Shown one piece after another: positions 1-10,387 of a stretch of DNA of 64,000 nt (positions are counted from its first letter, which is position 1; each line of letters begins with the position of its first letter). The stretch comes from Bromus sterilis (Eukaryota; Streptophyta; Magnoliopsida; Poales; Poaceae): assembly GCA_950022295.1 (NCBI GenBank), contig OX465601.1, forward strand, positions 113,107,501-113,171,500, read 5' to 3'. The translations under genes and the position numbers were made by a program. The notes beneath the pieces are model-generated. The model saw only the letters and a program-made list of their open reading frames with translations, did not search any database and was not told the origin of the DNA.

Positions 1-1
1 T

Positions 2-2157
2 AATAAAGTTTTGTAGAGATGCAAGGATACAAACTTAGTTCTAAACTGCGAAAAGTGCCACTTCATGGTTAACGAAGGGATCGTGCTTGGCCACAAGATT
101 TCCGAGAGGGGAATTGAAGTGGACAAGGCGAAGATTGAAGCTCTCGAAAGGATGCCCTATCCAAGGGACATTAAAGGTATTCGTAGTTTTCTCGGTCATG
201 CTAGTTTCTATAGAAGATTTATAAAAGACTTTTCTAAGACCTCGAGACCCCTCACTAATCTTCTCCAGAAGGATGTTCCTTTTGTATTTGATGAAGATTG
301 TAAGGAGGCTTTCGAAGTTCTTAAGAAAGCTTTAATAACCCTCCTATAGTACAACCGCCTGACTAGAATTTGCCCTTTGAAATTATGTGTGATGCTAGTG
401 ATTTTGCTGTTGGAGCTGTTTTAGGACAAAGGGTTGATAAAAAGTTGAATGTTATTTATTATGCTAGTAAGACCCTTGATAGTTCTCAAAAGTATTATGC
501 TACTACTGAGAAGGAATTCTTAACAGTAGTGTTTGCTTGTGATAAGTTTAGGAAGTATATTGTTGATTCCAAAGTTATTATTCATACTGATCATGCTGCC
601 ATTAAGTATCTTATGACGAAGAAGGATGACAAACCAAGACTCATCAGATGGGTACTCCTTCTTCAAGAATTTGATTTTCAGATTGTTGATAGAAAAGGAG
701 CAGACAACCCTGTAGCGGACAATCTTTCAAGAATGGAAGACATTCCGCATGATCCCATCCCAGTCAACGACAATTTTCCAGACGAACAACTTGTCGTTGT
801 TAAAGTACAATCTCTTTCCGATCCTTGGTTTGCAGATTATGCTAATTTTATCGTTGCAAAGTATTTGCCTCCAGGTTTAACATTTCAGCAAAGGAAGAAG
901 TTCTTCCATGATTTGAGGCATTACTTTTGGGATGACCCACATCTTTTCAAAGAAGGTCCAGACGGGATCATGAGAAGATGCGTACCGGAACACGAGCAGA
1001 AGGACATTCTCAAGCAATGTCACGACTATCCCTACGGAGGACATCACGCCGGTGAGAGGACCGCACATAAGGTTCTCCAATCAGGTTTTTATTGGCCTAC
1101 TCTCTTTAAAGATGCTAGAAGTTATGTTTTAGCTTGTGATAAATGTCAGAGAGTTGGTAATATTAGTAGGAGGAATGAGATGCCTATGAGTTACTCACTA
1201 GTGATTGAGCCTTTTGATTGCTGGGGTTTTGGTTTTATGGGTCCTTTTCCTTCTTCACACAAGTACACTCACATATTAGTTGCTGTTGATTATGTAACCA
1301 AGTGGGTTGAAGCAATCCCCACTAAAAGTGATGATCATAAATCATCTTTGAAAATGCTCAAAGATGTAATTTTCCCTAGGTTTGGTGTACCCAGGTATCT
1401 CATGACTGATGGAGGATCGCACTTCACGCATGGAGCTTTTAGAAAAGCTTTAGCCAAGTACGATGTCAATCATAGGATTGCGTCACCGTACCATCCTCAA
1501 ACTAGTGGGAAAGTTGAGCTCACCAATAGAGAGATCAAGTTGATCTTGCAGAAGACAGTTAACAGAAACAGGAAGGACTGGTCAAATAAGTTGGGAGATG
1601 CCTTGTGGGCGTATAGAACTGCTTACAAAAACCCCATGGGCATGTCCCCCTATAAAATGGTCTATGGCAAGGCTTGCCATTTGCCATTAGAGTTAGAGCA
1701 CAAAGCTTTCTGGGCTGTTAGAGAGCTTAATGCTGACCCAAAGTTAGCTGGTGAAAAGCGTCTCATGAACTTGACTTCTCTAGATGAGTGGAGAAGTGAA
1801 GCTTACGAGAGCGCTAAAATGTTCAAGGAAAAGGTAAATAAGTGGCATGACAGGAGGATTCTGAAACGTGAATTTAATGTTGGTGATAAAGTTTTATTGT
1901 TTAGATCCCGTTTCAGGTTTTCTCCAGGTAAACTACTTTCCAGGTGGGAAGGGCCATTTCATATTGAGGAAGTCTACCGGTCTGGTGCAATTAAGATTAA
2001 CAACTTTGAAGGCACCAAACCTCAAGTTGTGAATGGGCAAAGACTCAAGCATTACATAGAGGGAGACCCCGTCAATGTTGATGTAAATATAATATGCACA
2101 ACAACTCATGAAGAACATGTTGAAGCCCTGTGTCAGACACTGACAGAAGAAGAATAA
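2..2157 (+). pseudogene. E1 pol remnant: RT C-terminus, RNase H, integrase
   Basis: Domains in order are the RT thumb/connection (65-349, with LGH and SFLGHASFYRRFI), RNase H starting at CDAS (about 385), an integrase HHCC zinc finger (HH near 1046, CDKC near 1138) and the DD35E core, then a C-terminal domain to the TAA at 2155. Breaks seen: a stop at 14-16 within RT, a frameshift near 335-349, and a TAG at 364-366 where related elements have Trp. From 367 on the frame is open for about 595 residues. In the integrase core the first catalytic Asp is replaced by Gly (GGT at 1231-1233, in FGFMG). The second Asp (1408-1410) and the Glu (1516-1518) are present with the normal 35-residue spacing. 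The protein would be inactive. Its role in an intact element is reverse transcription and integration. Confidence 0.85.
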
Positions 2158-2267
2158 GAAAAGGTATGTATTACGGTAAGGAAACATCGCGAACCGCCAT
2201 AAAAGTTCCATATTACGAGTTTTTGGAAAATTAGGAAAATTCGAGGCCTAAGTGGAGCCGGAGACGA

Positions 2268-2400
2268 GCTCCAGGGGGCCCAGGCGCGCCCTACCTCCTG
2301 GCCGCGCCGGGAGGTCGCCTGGGCACCCAGGACTCCGTCTTCGACCCCACTTTGGCTCGTTACCTTCCTATTGTTGCAGAAATTTTTGCTATATATTTTC
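2268..2400 (+). promoter_or_regulatory. Possible internal promoter: LTR-like GC block plus TATA box
   Basis: A GC-rich block at 2297-2323 contains CCTGGCCGCGCCGGGAGG, which is repeated exactly in this element's own LTR at 4908-4925. It is followed about 65 bases downstream by a TATA-like CTATATATTTT at 2389-2399, and by the ATG of the coiled-coil ORF at 2492. The LTR has the same order (GC block, then TATA at 4968). This is a candidate promoter for a subgenomic mRNA of the downstream ORF. The sequence match is seen; promoter activity is inferred. Confidence 0.45.
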
Positions 2401-2491
2401 CCGGATCGTTCCGGCAACGTATCTCGCGATTTCGTGTGTTTTCTTCTCGATCTATTTCTGCCAGGAAATCTTTTAGCTAAACCTAGGTGCC

Positions 2492-2998
2492 ATGGCTTCC
2501 CCAAGTTCCCCCAAGGACAAGTTCATCGTCAACGTCATCAACCCTTACCTCGCTGAGGTGAACAATCACCCCCAGGTCCTTCGTGTGGAGGATGGTGTTC
2601 TCCACAAGGAAGATCTGAAGGGGCCAGTCATGGAGGGGAGCACCGAGGAGCGGCTGAAGGAGATGGAACATGAAGTCTTCAAGTTCAAGAAGATGGTGGA
2701 GCGTGGTGTTGAAGCCAACTTCGACATCAGGAATGAGATCGAGGCTTCCCATAGGAAAGATATGAAGGAGATGTGGTCAAGCTTGTCCGCACTAGAAGAG
2801 AAAGTTTATCAGCTCCAAGCACAAATCTATGATCTGCACAACCAGAACTGTGAGTATGAACTAAAGTTTCTGCGCATGGGTTTAGGTGCTGAGTGCAGGA
2901 TCCTGGAGACGGGAATGTCCTTCGAGACTGGAGAGGAGCTGCCATGGAAGCGCTTCGCCAAGGAGTACCTTATTGAGAAGAACAAGGATGAGGAGTAA
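2492..2998 (+). CDS. E1 downstream ORF, 168-aa coiled-coil protein of unknown function
   Basis: This open frame starts with ATG in good context (GCCATGGCT) 334 bases after the pol stop, and ends TAA at 2996. It sits where Athila-group elements carry an extra, sometimes env-like, ORF. The product is hydrophilic and acidic/basic. It has heptad-like stretches at about residues 50-75 (ERLKEMEHEVFKFKKMVERG) and 90-125 (LSALEEKVYQLQAQI) that predict coiled coils. No signal peptide or membrane helix is visible, so it does not look like an envelope glycoprotein. The frame is intact although pol is broken. It may be an accessory structural protein, or a chance survival in a young element. I do not recognise a named domain. 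Confidence 0.55.
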   Translation: MASPSSPKDKFIVNVINPYLAEVNNHPQVLRVEDGVLHKEDLKGPVMEGSTEERLKEMEHEVFKFKKMVERGVEANFDIRNEIEASHRKDMKEMWSSLSALEEKVYQLQAQIYDLHNQNCEYELKFLRMGLGAECRILETGMSFETGEELPWKRFAKEYLIEKNKDEE

Positions 2999-4587
2999 AT
3001 CTCCTCGGGTAATGGCACCCCCTCAGCTTGTTCCAAGCTTGGGGGAGTGCCCGGTATCTTTATCCTTATCTTAGTCTTTTAGAGTCAAGTAGAGTCGTAT
3101 CATTTCTAGGAAGTTTATTATATGAAATAGGTGTTTGCATTGAGGTCTATCACTCCGTCTGTGGAGAGATTGTATCCGTGAGCGTGGAGTCGTCTATTAT
3201 GGAATATTAATGATAAGTCTATTGGTTCCTTCGCTGCACTCGGTATTCTCTTCACGCAATCGGCATCATATGACGATTCTTATGGGGAGTATTGACCTTA
3301 TATCAGGTATGGCTTTGAAAACTTTATTTCATTTTGGCAAACATAGCTTTGGTCTTGACAACAGGCATGTTTTCTCAAAGTAGCGACATAGCCAAAACCT
3401 TTATGTTATTATGCTTGAAGTGTTATGTTGACAAGGAAGAAAACTTGATGTGTTATGCTTACCTTAATGTTTATGCCTTATATGTTTTGCATCTAAATTA
3501 GCATCAATTGTCTGTTCTCTCAAAGCCTTTGCTAGCCAAACTATTTGCCAAGTAGATTTCTGCTTGTGCATCCATACCCTGAAACCATTACCTTCCATTT
3601 GAGTCCACCATACCTTCCTATTCATGGTATTCCCCTACCACTCCTTTAAGTATAGAATTTATGTGTTATCCTTAAATGTTCAAAATGTTCTGTTTTGTGC
3701 CTCTTGTTTAGCTCATGAGGAAGTAGTAGGTAATTCATGATCTTCTCAAGTTGGACAAGTTTTACCCCGTGATTGCATGTCTAATCTGCAAACCCATAAT
3801 ACGAGGGGGAACTGGCATGGGTGTGCCCACCTCGAAAGATAATATAACAAACAAACCCTCCTTCACGCTGGTCTATAAGAAATCAGAAACTTTGGCAGTG
3901 ATAAACAAAGGAGACTAAGGGGATGTGATCGTCCCCACTTGGGAGCCGTTCCTCGAAACTTGTCCATCTTGAGAAGTAATTGAGCTATCTATTAGCATTC
4001 GTTGACAAACTATGCACCGTCCCAAAATATATTTTTATTCTGTTTGATTTAAGGATAGCACATGAGTTTTCCCTGCTTGCCCTTAACAAGGCTTTCTTCC
4101 ACTTTTATGTTGAGTCAGTTGTCCTACTTCCTTCTTTTCCCTAAGAGAACAGACATTTGATGTTAACGAGGATTCATCCATATAGAGCTGCATTAAGTTT
4201 TGCCATGACATATCCTTGTTGACATTATCTTTTGATAAGTAAGTTGTTTGCGAAAGCTTTTGCCCGGCGACCATCTTCCTTTGTGTTAGCATTTGCACTT
4301 CGTGACTATTAACATGTTCTTTCAAAAGCTTCAAATTGTTTTTAGTAGTCCTTTGACCAAGGTTATGTTTGCCATAATTTGATGAGTTTCCTCAGCCTTA
4401 CTTTTGATTATAATTGTTATTACTTTCTCATAAGGACCTTATGAGTTGAGGTTGCTGTTGAGGATGCTGGAGTTTGATGAAGGAACCTTGATGCTTCTTG
4501 TCCGTATTTTATTTATCGACACTTCGCTCTCTAAACTTGTGGACAGGTTTGCCGAGCTCAGTATTCGCTTGGGGACAAGCGAGGTCT
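2999..4587 (+). other. E1 3' non-coding domain
   Basis: These 1.6 kb between the coiled-coil ORF and the polypurine tract have no ORF longer than about 80 codons and no family similarity I can read. The region is T-rich on this strand. It begins with a second polypurine-like motif at 3035-3048 and otherwise looks like a non-coding spacer typical of Athila-group elements. Confidence 0.6.
3035..3048 (+). promoter_or_regulatory. Internal polypurine-tract copy in E1
   Basis: AAGCTTGGGGGAGT here is identical over 14 bases to the terminal polypurine tract at 4588-4601. It lies 37 bases after the coiled-coil ORF stop and about 1.55 kb upstream of the LTR. It could act as an additional plus-strand primer, as a central PPT does in lentiviruses; this is inference. 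Confidence 0.45.
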
Positions 4588-4601
4588 AAGCTTGGGGGAG
4601 T
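4588..4601 (+). promoter_or_regulatory. E1 polypurine tract
   Basis: The purine-rich AAGCTTGGGGGAGT lies immediately before the LTR start TGATACG, which is the expected place for the plus-strand primer of a Ty3/gypsy element. Confidence 0.8.
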
Positions 4602-6120
4602 TGATACGTCCAAAATGCATCACTATTTTATATAGTAATTATTTCTTATTCATTGATATATTTCATGATATGATGCTATTCTTATGTTGTTTTGGCTTAT
4701 TTTACACTGTTTACAACATTCCGGTACAGAAGCAGCAGACGCAGGATTCAGCGGTAAAAATTGGACGCTGAGTTGATGAAGAAGAACACCTCCAAATTAC
4801 CTGAAAATCGACGGAGGCTGTTTTCCAGAAGGATAACGAAGGCACGCAAAAGAGCAACCAGAGGGGGGCCACAGGGTGTCCAGGCGGCCACCTGGCGCGG
4901 GCACACCCCTGGCCGCGCCGGGAGGGCGCCTGAGCCCCCTGGAGATCTCCCGGCTCCCCCCTCTGGCCTATATACCCATCGTCGTCCAAAAACCCTAAAA
5001 GAGAGAGAGTTTCCGGAGTTCCGCCGCCGCTCCGTGGCGGAAACCTACAGAGAAGAAAAGCCATCTCTGGCGGGCAGATTCCGCCGGCGAGATCACCTCC
5101 CGGAAGGGGAGATCGTCTCCATCGTCATCACCATTGTCACGGGCATCATCGAGATCATCATCAACATCATCCCCACCATCAGCAGCATCTGCATCTTCAT
5201 CCAATCTTATCTCACAATTGCAACTCGCGTTGTAATCCGTACTATCTATCCTCTATACTCTATCGGTGTTGATTACTACTTTGTGGTGAATGCTATTGAG
5301 TTTTGTTGGAGAAATATTATTGTGTTCAGATTGGTTATCATCTATTTATCCCCACTGATCATGATCTCTTTTATGTCTTTTGAGTAGTTACTTTAGTTCT
5401 TGAGGACATGGGAGAAGTCTTGTTGTTAGTAGCCATATGATGTTGAAGTAATATGTGTTGGTTGATATTTAAGTTGTGTTGTTATTTTCCTAGTGGTGTT
5501 GTGTGAGTCGAACACTCAACACTTTGCCTTATCAAGGACCTAGGGGAATGCATTGTGTATAAAGAATGCTTACGGTGGGTTGCCGGAGTGACAGAAACTT
5601 GAACCCCAGTTTGCACGCTTTAGCACAAGGGAACAATGGATCACCGATCGTATTGCTATGGTTAGGCTTTTGCCTTAATTACTATCTTGTATTTGCGGAT
5701 GCTTTCAAGGTGTTTAATCATAAGAGTGCATTCATCTTAGTCTAGAGGGTGCACTAGCATAGATCCACCCACCAAACACTTATCAACCCAGCACATAGTA
5801 CCGATACGGAATATGGCGAAAGCACATGACTATCTCTCCCGTGTGTCCTCAAGAACACTTTAGCTTTTATAAGTTCAGTTGCTAGGCCTCTCCTTTGCTC
5901 AGAAAGGATTGGGCCACTCGTTACTCTCCAGTATCTTTTACTTTGCTAGTCTTTACTATCCTGTTGCTTATACCAAGAAAATCCCTAAAAAGTTATCTTT
6001 CAGTGCTTGCAGTTATCTCCTTACCAAAGTCACTTGCTACTACCTTCTGCTCCTCGTTGGGTTCGACACTCTTACTTATCGAAAACACTGCAATAGATCC
6101 CATTACGTCGTGGGTCATCA
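4602..6120 (+). repeat. E1 3' LTR (1,519 bp)
   Basis: It begins TGATACGTCC directly after the polypurine tract and ends TGGGTCATCA, so it has TG...CA ends. The beginning is AT-rich. A GC-rich block (4870-4935) precedes a TATA box (4968-4975, CTATATAC). A leader-like AAAACCCTAAAAGAGAGAG follows, and T-rich sequence resembling U5 runs to the end. The 5' partner lies outside the window, so LTR divergence cannot be read. Confidence 0.85.
4908..4975 (+). promoter_or_regulatory. E1 LTR core promoter
   Basis: GC block CCTGGCCGCGCCGGGAGG (4908-4925), then CTATATAC (4968-4975) as the TATA box. Transcription would begin about 30 bases downstream near 5000. The same GC block-then-TATA layout recurs in the E2, E4, E5 and E6 LTRs. 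Confidence 0.55.
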
Positions 6121-7460
6121 GCCACCCGGCGTGGCCCCACCCCTGGCCGCGCCAGGGGGGCGCCTGGGGCCCCTGGTCCACCTCTGGCTGCCCCCCGTCG
6201 CCTATTTATTCTCCGTCACGGGAAAACTCCAGAAGAAGAACCCTATTCCGCAAACTCGCCTCTGTTCCGCCGCCGCCGCGCTTCCGAGATCGGGAGCACC
6301 AGAAGACCTCTTCCCGGCACCCTGCCGGAGGGAGGATTGACCTCCGGGAGTCTCCTCTCCACCATGGATGCTCCCCGGATGTCTCGTGAGTAGTTTTCCT
6401 TGGACCATGGGTCCGTGATCAGTAGCTATGTGATGATCTCCTCCCCTCTTTGATCTTCATTGTTTAGACCTCGTGAGCTGCCCTACATGATCGAGGCACC
6501 TTTGTAATATTTCTGCTGTTGCTATGCTGAGTTTGGAGGGATCTGATGGATTATGAGATTATGTTCAGATTGTGATAGAGTAATATATTTGGTTTTTATC
6601 TCTTATATTTTTGTTCCTAAGTAATTCTTGCATATTCTCTGTTGCTGTTTATTGCTTTGGCCAAGTAGTAGGTAGTGACTCCAAGAGGGAACTTTGTGCT
6701 AGATTGTGGGTTCATGCCCCCCCCCCCCCGATGACACGCTTGAGTGACAGAAACATGAGTCTAAGGGATGTGCTGTTGCCACAAGGGGGGAAACAACGGT
6801 GCTTGTAACCTCGGTTACAAGGATTGTTTACTTTACGAGGAGTTCTTTTTAATGCAGTTGTCTGTTGCTTTGGGTTTACACTTTGGGTGGGGCTCGCAAC
6901 TTAATACCAGCGAGATGTTCTGGATAGATATCTCAAGGTGGATGATTAGTAGTAGATGCAGATGGATTTCGGTCTACTTATTTTGGCGTACTGCCCGTGC
7001 TTTTGAGCCTCTTCCTTTCTTTTGTAGCATAGTTAGCATTGTGGTGCGTTCATAATCCTGTCAATTGCCCTTCTATAATTTGTTTACCTCGCATAGAAGT
7101 TTTATCGTCTTTTGGGAGAGAGACATCACTAGTGAACATCACGTATCCCGGTCCATATCCTCATTACTGTTTCCAAGCTATATTTACTTTACTGCTTTTA
7201 CTTGCTATCATTATCCCTTGCATTTTATCCTTTGTGAACAACAAGACCGGAGAGATTGACAACCTCTCTGAACTTCGTTGGGAACAAAGTTATCTGTGTC
7301 TGTGTGCAGGTCCGCGTCAGTTGCGCCGCTGACACCTACTTATCATCTCTGGATTCCTACTGGAGACAAACCTTGGTATCTTCACCGAGGGAAAACTGCT
7401 GCTGCACTACATCTTAAACCTTCCACTTGGGGTAACCAACGAAGGGGCGAGAAGCCATCA
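6121..7460 (+). repeat. E2 5' LTR, interrupted by E1
   Basis: It aligns with 12767-14102 of the intact 3' LTR, differing by scattered substitutions and by the length of a C run near 6718-6729. It ends GAAGCCATCA at 7460, 11 bases before the PBS. The missing first part is expected left of E1. Confidence 0.85.
6140..6211 (+). promoter_or_regulatory. E2 5' LTR core promoter
   Basis: A GC block with CCTGGCCGCGCCAGGGGGG (6142-6160) is followed by CTATTTAT at 6204-6211 as a TATA-like box. The equivalent in the 3' LTR is at 12785-12854. E1 inserted about 20 bases upstream of the GC block and so removed the upstream LTR sequence from this promoter. Confidence 0.5.
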
Positions 7461-7471
7461 AGCAAGTTTTC

Positions 7472-7489
7472 TGGCGCCGTTGCCGGGGA
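7472..7489 (+). promoter_or_regulatory. E2 primer-binding site (tRNA-Asp type)
   Basis: TGGCGCCGTTGCCGGGGA lies 11 bases after the LTR end and is complementary to the 3' end of plant tRNA-Asp, the primer known for Athila-group elements. Confidence 0.85.
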
Positions 7490-7624
7490 CTCCGAGTGCT
7501 AAGATAGGGGAGTTGCACACTACCCTTTACCTTTGTTTTTTAGTCTTGTTAGTTTATCTTTCAGTTTTTATCTTTGTGTCTTTTATCAAAAACTACAAAA
7601 AAATCTGCCACAATTGCTGCTACT

Positions 7625-9659
7625 ATGGGTTCCACTGAAAACACCAAGTTGTGTGACTTCACTAGTCACAACAACCAAGACTTTATCTGCACTCCCATTG
7701 CCACACCTGCCACTTCATCTACCTCTTATGAAATTAAACCTGCTTTGCTAAACCTTCTTATGAGAGATCAATTCTCTGGTGCTGGAGATGATGCTTCTTT
7801 ACACTTGAATAATTTTGTTTAATTATGTGATATGCAAAAGTATAAAGAAGTAGAAGGTGATGTTGTTAAGCTCAAGCTCTTTCCTTTCTCTTTAAGGGGA
7901 GATGCTAAAATCTGGTTTCAATATTTGCCTAGAAATAGCATAGATTCTTGGGATAAGTGCAAAGATGCTTTTATAGGGAAGTACTACCCTCCTGCTAAGA
8001 TTATCCAATTGAGGAGTAATATTATGAATTTTAAGCAACTGGATAATGAACACGTTTCCCAAGCGTGGGAACGAATGAAATCTCTTGTTAAGAAATGCCC
8101 TACACATGGTTTGACTACCTGGATGGTTAGCCAGACTTTTTATGCAGGCTTGAACTTTACCTCGCGGAACCTGTTAGATTCGGCCGCGGGAGGAACCTTT
8201 ATGTCAACTACACTTGGTGCTGCCACGAAGCTTCTCGCTGAAATGATGACCAATTATTCCCAATGGCACACCGAACGCGCTCCAACAGGTAGGAAGGTAA
8301 ATTCTGTCGAGGAAATTACCTCCCTCAATCAAAAATTTGACTTAATTATGTCTCTACTTACCAAGCAACCCTCTATTGATCCTCATGATGTTCCTTTAAA
8401 TTCTTTGGTTGCCCAAGAACAAGTAGATGTGAACTTTATTGCTAGAAACAACTTCAACAACAATGCTTATGGGGGAAATTTTGCTAGCAATCCTAGACCG
8501 TTTCCATCCAACTATGGGAGCAACAACACTTACCCTAGCAACAAGAACCCCTCTTCTGAATTAGAGAGCATGTTTAGAGACTTTATCACTACCCAAAAAG
8601 CCTTCAAAAAAATGTAGAAGAGAAATTAGCTAAAATAGATAATCTCTCTTTGAAGGTAGAAAGCTTAGCCCTTGATATTGTGATGCTCAAAATTAGAACC
8701 TCTCCCCTTGAGGAGAATAAGGCCACTCCTATTAAAGCTATCCAGTTACAAATTAATGAAAATATTAGGATGATGACTAAACTTAAAGAAAGATGGGCTA
8801 GAGAAAAAGAGGAAGATGATAGAATTAAGAGCCTTCCTACACACCACATAGTTTCCACTATCCAAATTGTTGAGGACACCCAAACTATTAGCACCCAATG
8901 CACTCCTAGTCCCGTTGGACCTATTAATGGTGATGCTAATACCTCAACCATAGAAAAAGAAACTCCTATGAACATAGAGGGTTTCAAACAAGTGAGCCTA
9001 GATGACACTACTACCACCTTTGATAGTAGTGATATTGATTTTGATAGTTGTACCCTCTCAGAAGTTATTAGCTTGCTACACAAAATGTCTAGAGACCCCC
9101 ACACTAGCACACTTAATCTTGCCTTCATGGAGCATATCACAAATGCTCTCATCAAAGCTAGGGAGGAGAAGCTTAGAGTAGAAGCCTCCATACCTAGGAA
9201 GCTAGATGATGGTTGGGAACCTATGATAAAAATTAAATTAAATAACTTCTCTTGCTATGCTTTATGTGATGTTGGAGATAGTACCTCCGTTATGCCCAAA
9301 AGAATATTTGATATGTTTGAATTGAAGACCTTTGAGCCTTGTTCTTTTGGTGTTTGTCTTGTTGATCTTCCATAAATAAACCTTTGGGGAAGATCTACGA
9401 TGTTCTTATCATTGTCAATGACAACTATGTTCCCGTTGATTTTATTGTTATGGATATAGAGTGTGAACCTTTGTGTCCAATTATTTTGGGACGTCCTTTT
9501 CTTCGCACCGTTGGTGCGGTTATTGACATGAAAGAGGGGAATATAAAATTCCAATTCCCATTCAAAAAGGGGATGGAACACTTCCATAGAAATAAAATCA
9601 AGTTACCTTTTGAGTCCGTTACACGGGCTAGTTATTCTCTTTCTCTTGATAAAACTTGA
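7625..9659 (+). pseudogene. E2 gag-protease frame (broken)
   Basis: ATG at 7625 (MGSTENTK) opens a Retrotrans_gag-type capsid region. Landmarks include LRGDAKIWFQ, FIGKYYPPAK and TFYAGLNFTSRNLLDSAAGG (about 7890-8200). A retropepsin domain follows near 9190-9560 with the active-site region LCDVGDSTSVMP (the related E6 has DVGAS) and ILGRPFLRT. Breaks seen: TAA at 7820-7822 where E6 has Glu, TAG at 8615-8617, a frame change before 8650, and another near 9375. No CCHC zinc knuckle is evident. The coding part ends with TGA at 9657 after SYSLSLDKT. An intact version would form particles and process Gag; RT and integrase must come from another element. Confidence 0.8.
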
Positions 9660-9685
9660 TTCTTCTTTTGCATTAAGCCTAGCTA

Positions 9686-9892
9686 ATGGCTGTAAAGAAG
9701 CGCTTTCGGCAGGCAGCCCGCAACGAATTTAGGTGTTTTATTTTTTTCTTTTGTTGTGTCTTGATGATTGTTACTTCTGTAGAAACATCATTGTATCTTT
9801 ATTTTTCAGCTTTGTGCCAAGTTATAGCCTCTTACGGCAAGGGAAGTAAAAGTTGTGACATGCTGTCCAGAAAACAGATTCTGTCCTCGTGA
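9686..9892 (+). CDS. Small ORF (68 aa) with one hydrophobic segment, uncertain
   Basis: ATG to TGA with a basic start (MAVKKRFRQAARNEF), a hydrophobic stretch at about residues 18-45, then KGSKSCDMLSRKQILSS. E5 has a matching 70-aa frame at 53825-54037, including an in-frame 6-base indel. E6 lacks the ATG, and E4 is interrupted by a stop, so a coding role is doubtful. It could equally be chance in a conserved non-coding block. Confidence 0.25.
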   Translation: MAVKKRFRQAARNEFRCFIFFFCCVLMIVTSVETSLYLYFSALCQVIASYGKGSKSCDMLSRKQILSS

Positions 9893-10298
9893 CCAGAAAA
9901 ATTCCAGAAAAATCCCAGTTCATCTTTTTGAGCTGAATTTTTTACACAGTATGCTCTATACAATTACAAAACTTCCGTATGTCCTGAGTTTTTTGATTTG
10001 AGTTGAAGAAGTTCCCATAAAAAATTCTTTACTACCTGCTGTTCTGTTTTTCACAGATTCTGCCACGTTTTGTCTCTCCTAACTTTTGCAAACCTTAATC
10101 TTGTTTTTTATTTGCAAAATTTTTTTGGCACTCTTGAGAAACAGTATCTCTTCAAGAATATCTTTATATCCAGTGGGTAAAAATTACTTATTAAGGGTAC
10201 TAACCTCTCTAATCAGCTTATGATAAGTTATGTATGAAGGGAGTTTTCAAGTGTGTGATGGAAGATGATGAAAGAAGATCCAGGAGTGTCAAGTGCTC

Positions 10299-10387
10299 AA
10301 GCTTGGGGATGCCCCCATGCATCCCCAATAAATATTCAAGGAGACTCAAGCGTCTAAGCTTGGGGATTCCCCCGTGCATCCCCTTCT
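10299..10387 (+). repeat. Duplicated PPT-like hairpin motif in E2
   Basis: AAGCTTGGGGATG occurs at 10299-10311 and again, as AAGCTTGGGGATT, at 10356-10368. Each is followed by a CATCCCC that can pair with GGGGATG. The motif matches the true polypurine tract AAGCTTGGGGATG at about 12467-12479. It is conserved in E4, E5 and E6. Confidence 0.6.

Larger units (their letters stand above)
1..6120 (+). mobile_element. E1: Athila-like Ty3/gypsy retrotransposon, 3' portion
   Basis: The window opens inside the pol gene of a Ty3/gypsy element. In order it holds the RT C-terminus, RNase H, integrase, a coiled-coil ORF, about 1.6 kb of non-coding DNA, a polypurine tract and a complete 3' LTR ending TCATCA at 6120. 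The next base, 6121, continues the LTR of E2 (matching 12767 onward in the intact E2 3' LTR). E1 therefore inserted into the E2 5' LTR, and the 5-bp target duplication should be GCCAC with its partner left of the window. Pol resembles the Athila clade (the RNase H-to-IN layout with an extra downstream ORF is typical). A named family such as Sabrina or WHAM cannot be assigned without a library search. Confidence 0.85.

Noticed and set aside
2492..2998. Envelope gene in E1
   Set aside because: The ORF is in the env position, but no signal peptide, transmembrane helix or surface-protein features are visible, only coiled coil.
6717..6729. C-run length difference between the E2 LTRs
   Set aside because: Homopolymer slippage or sequencing error is the simple explanation; no biological inference drawn.
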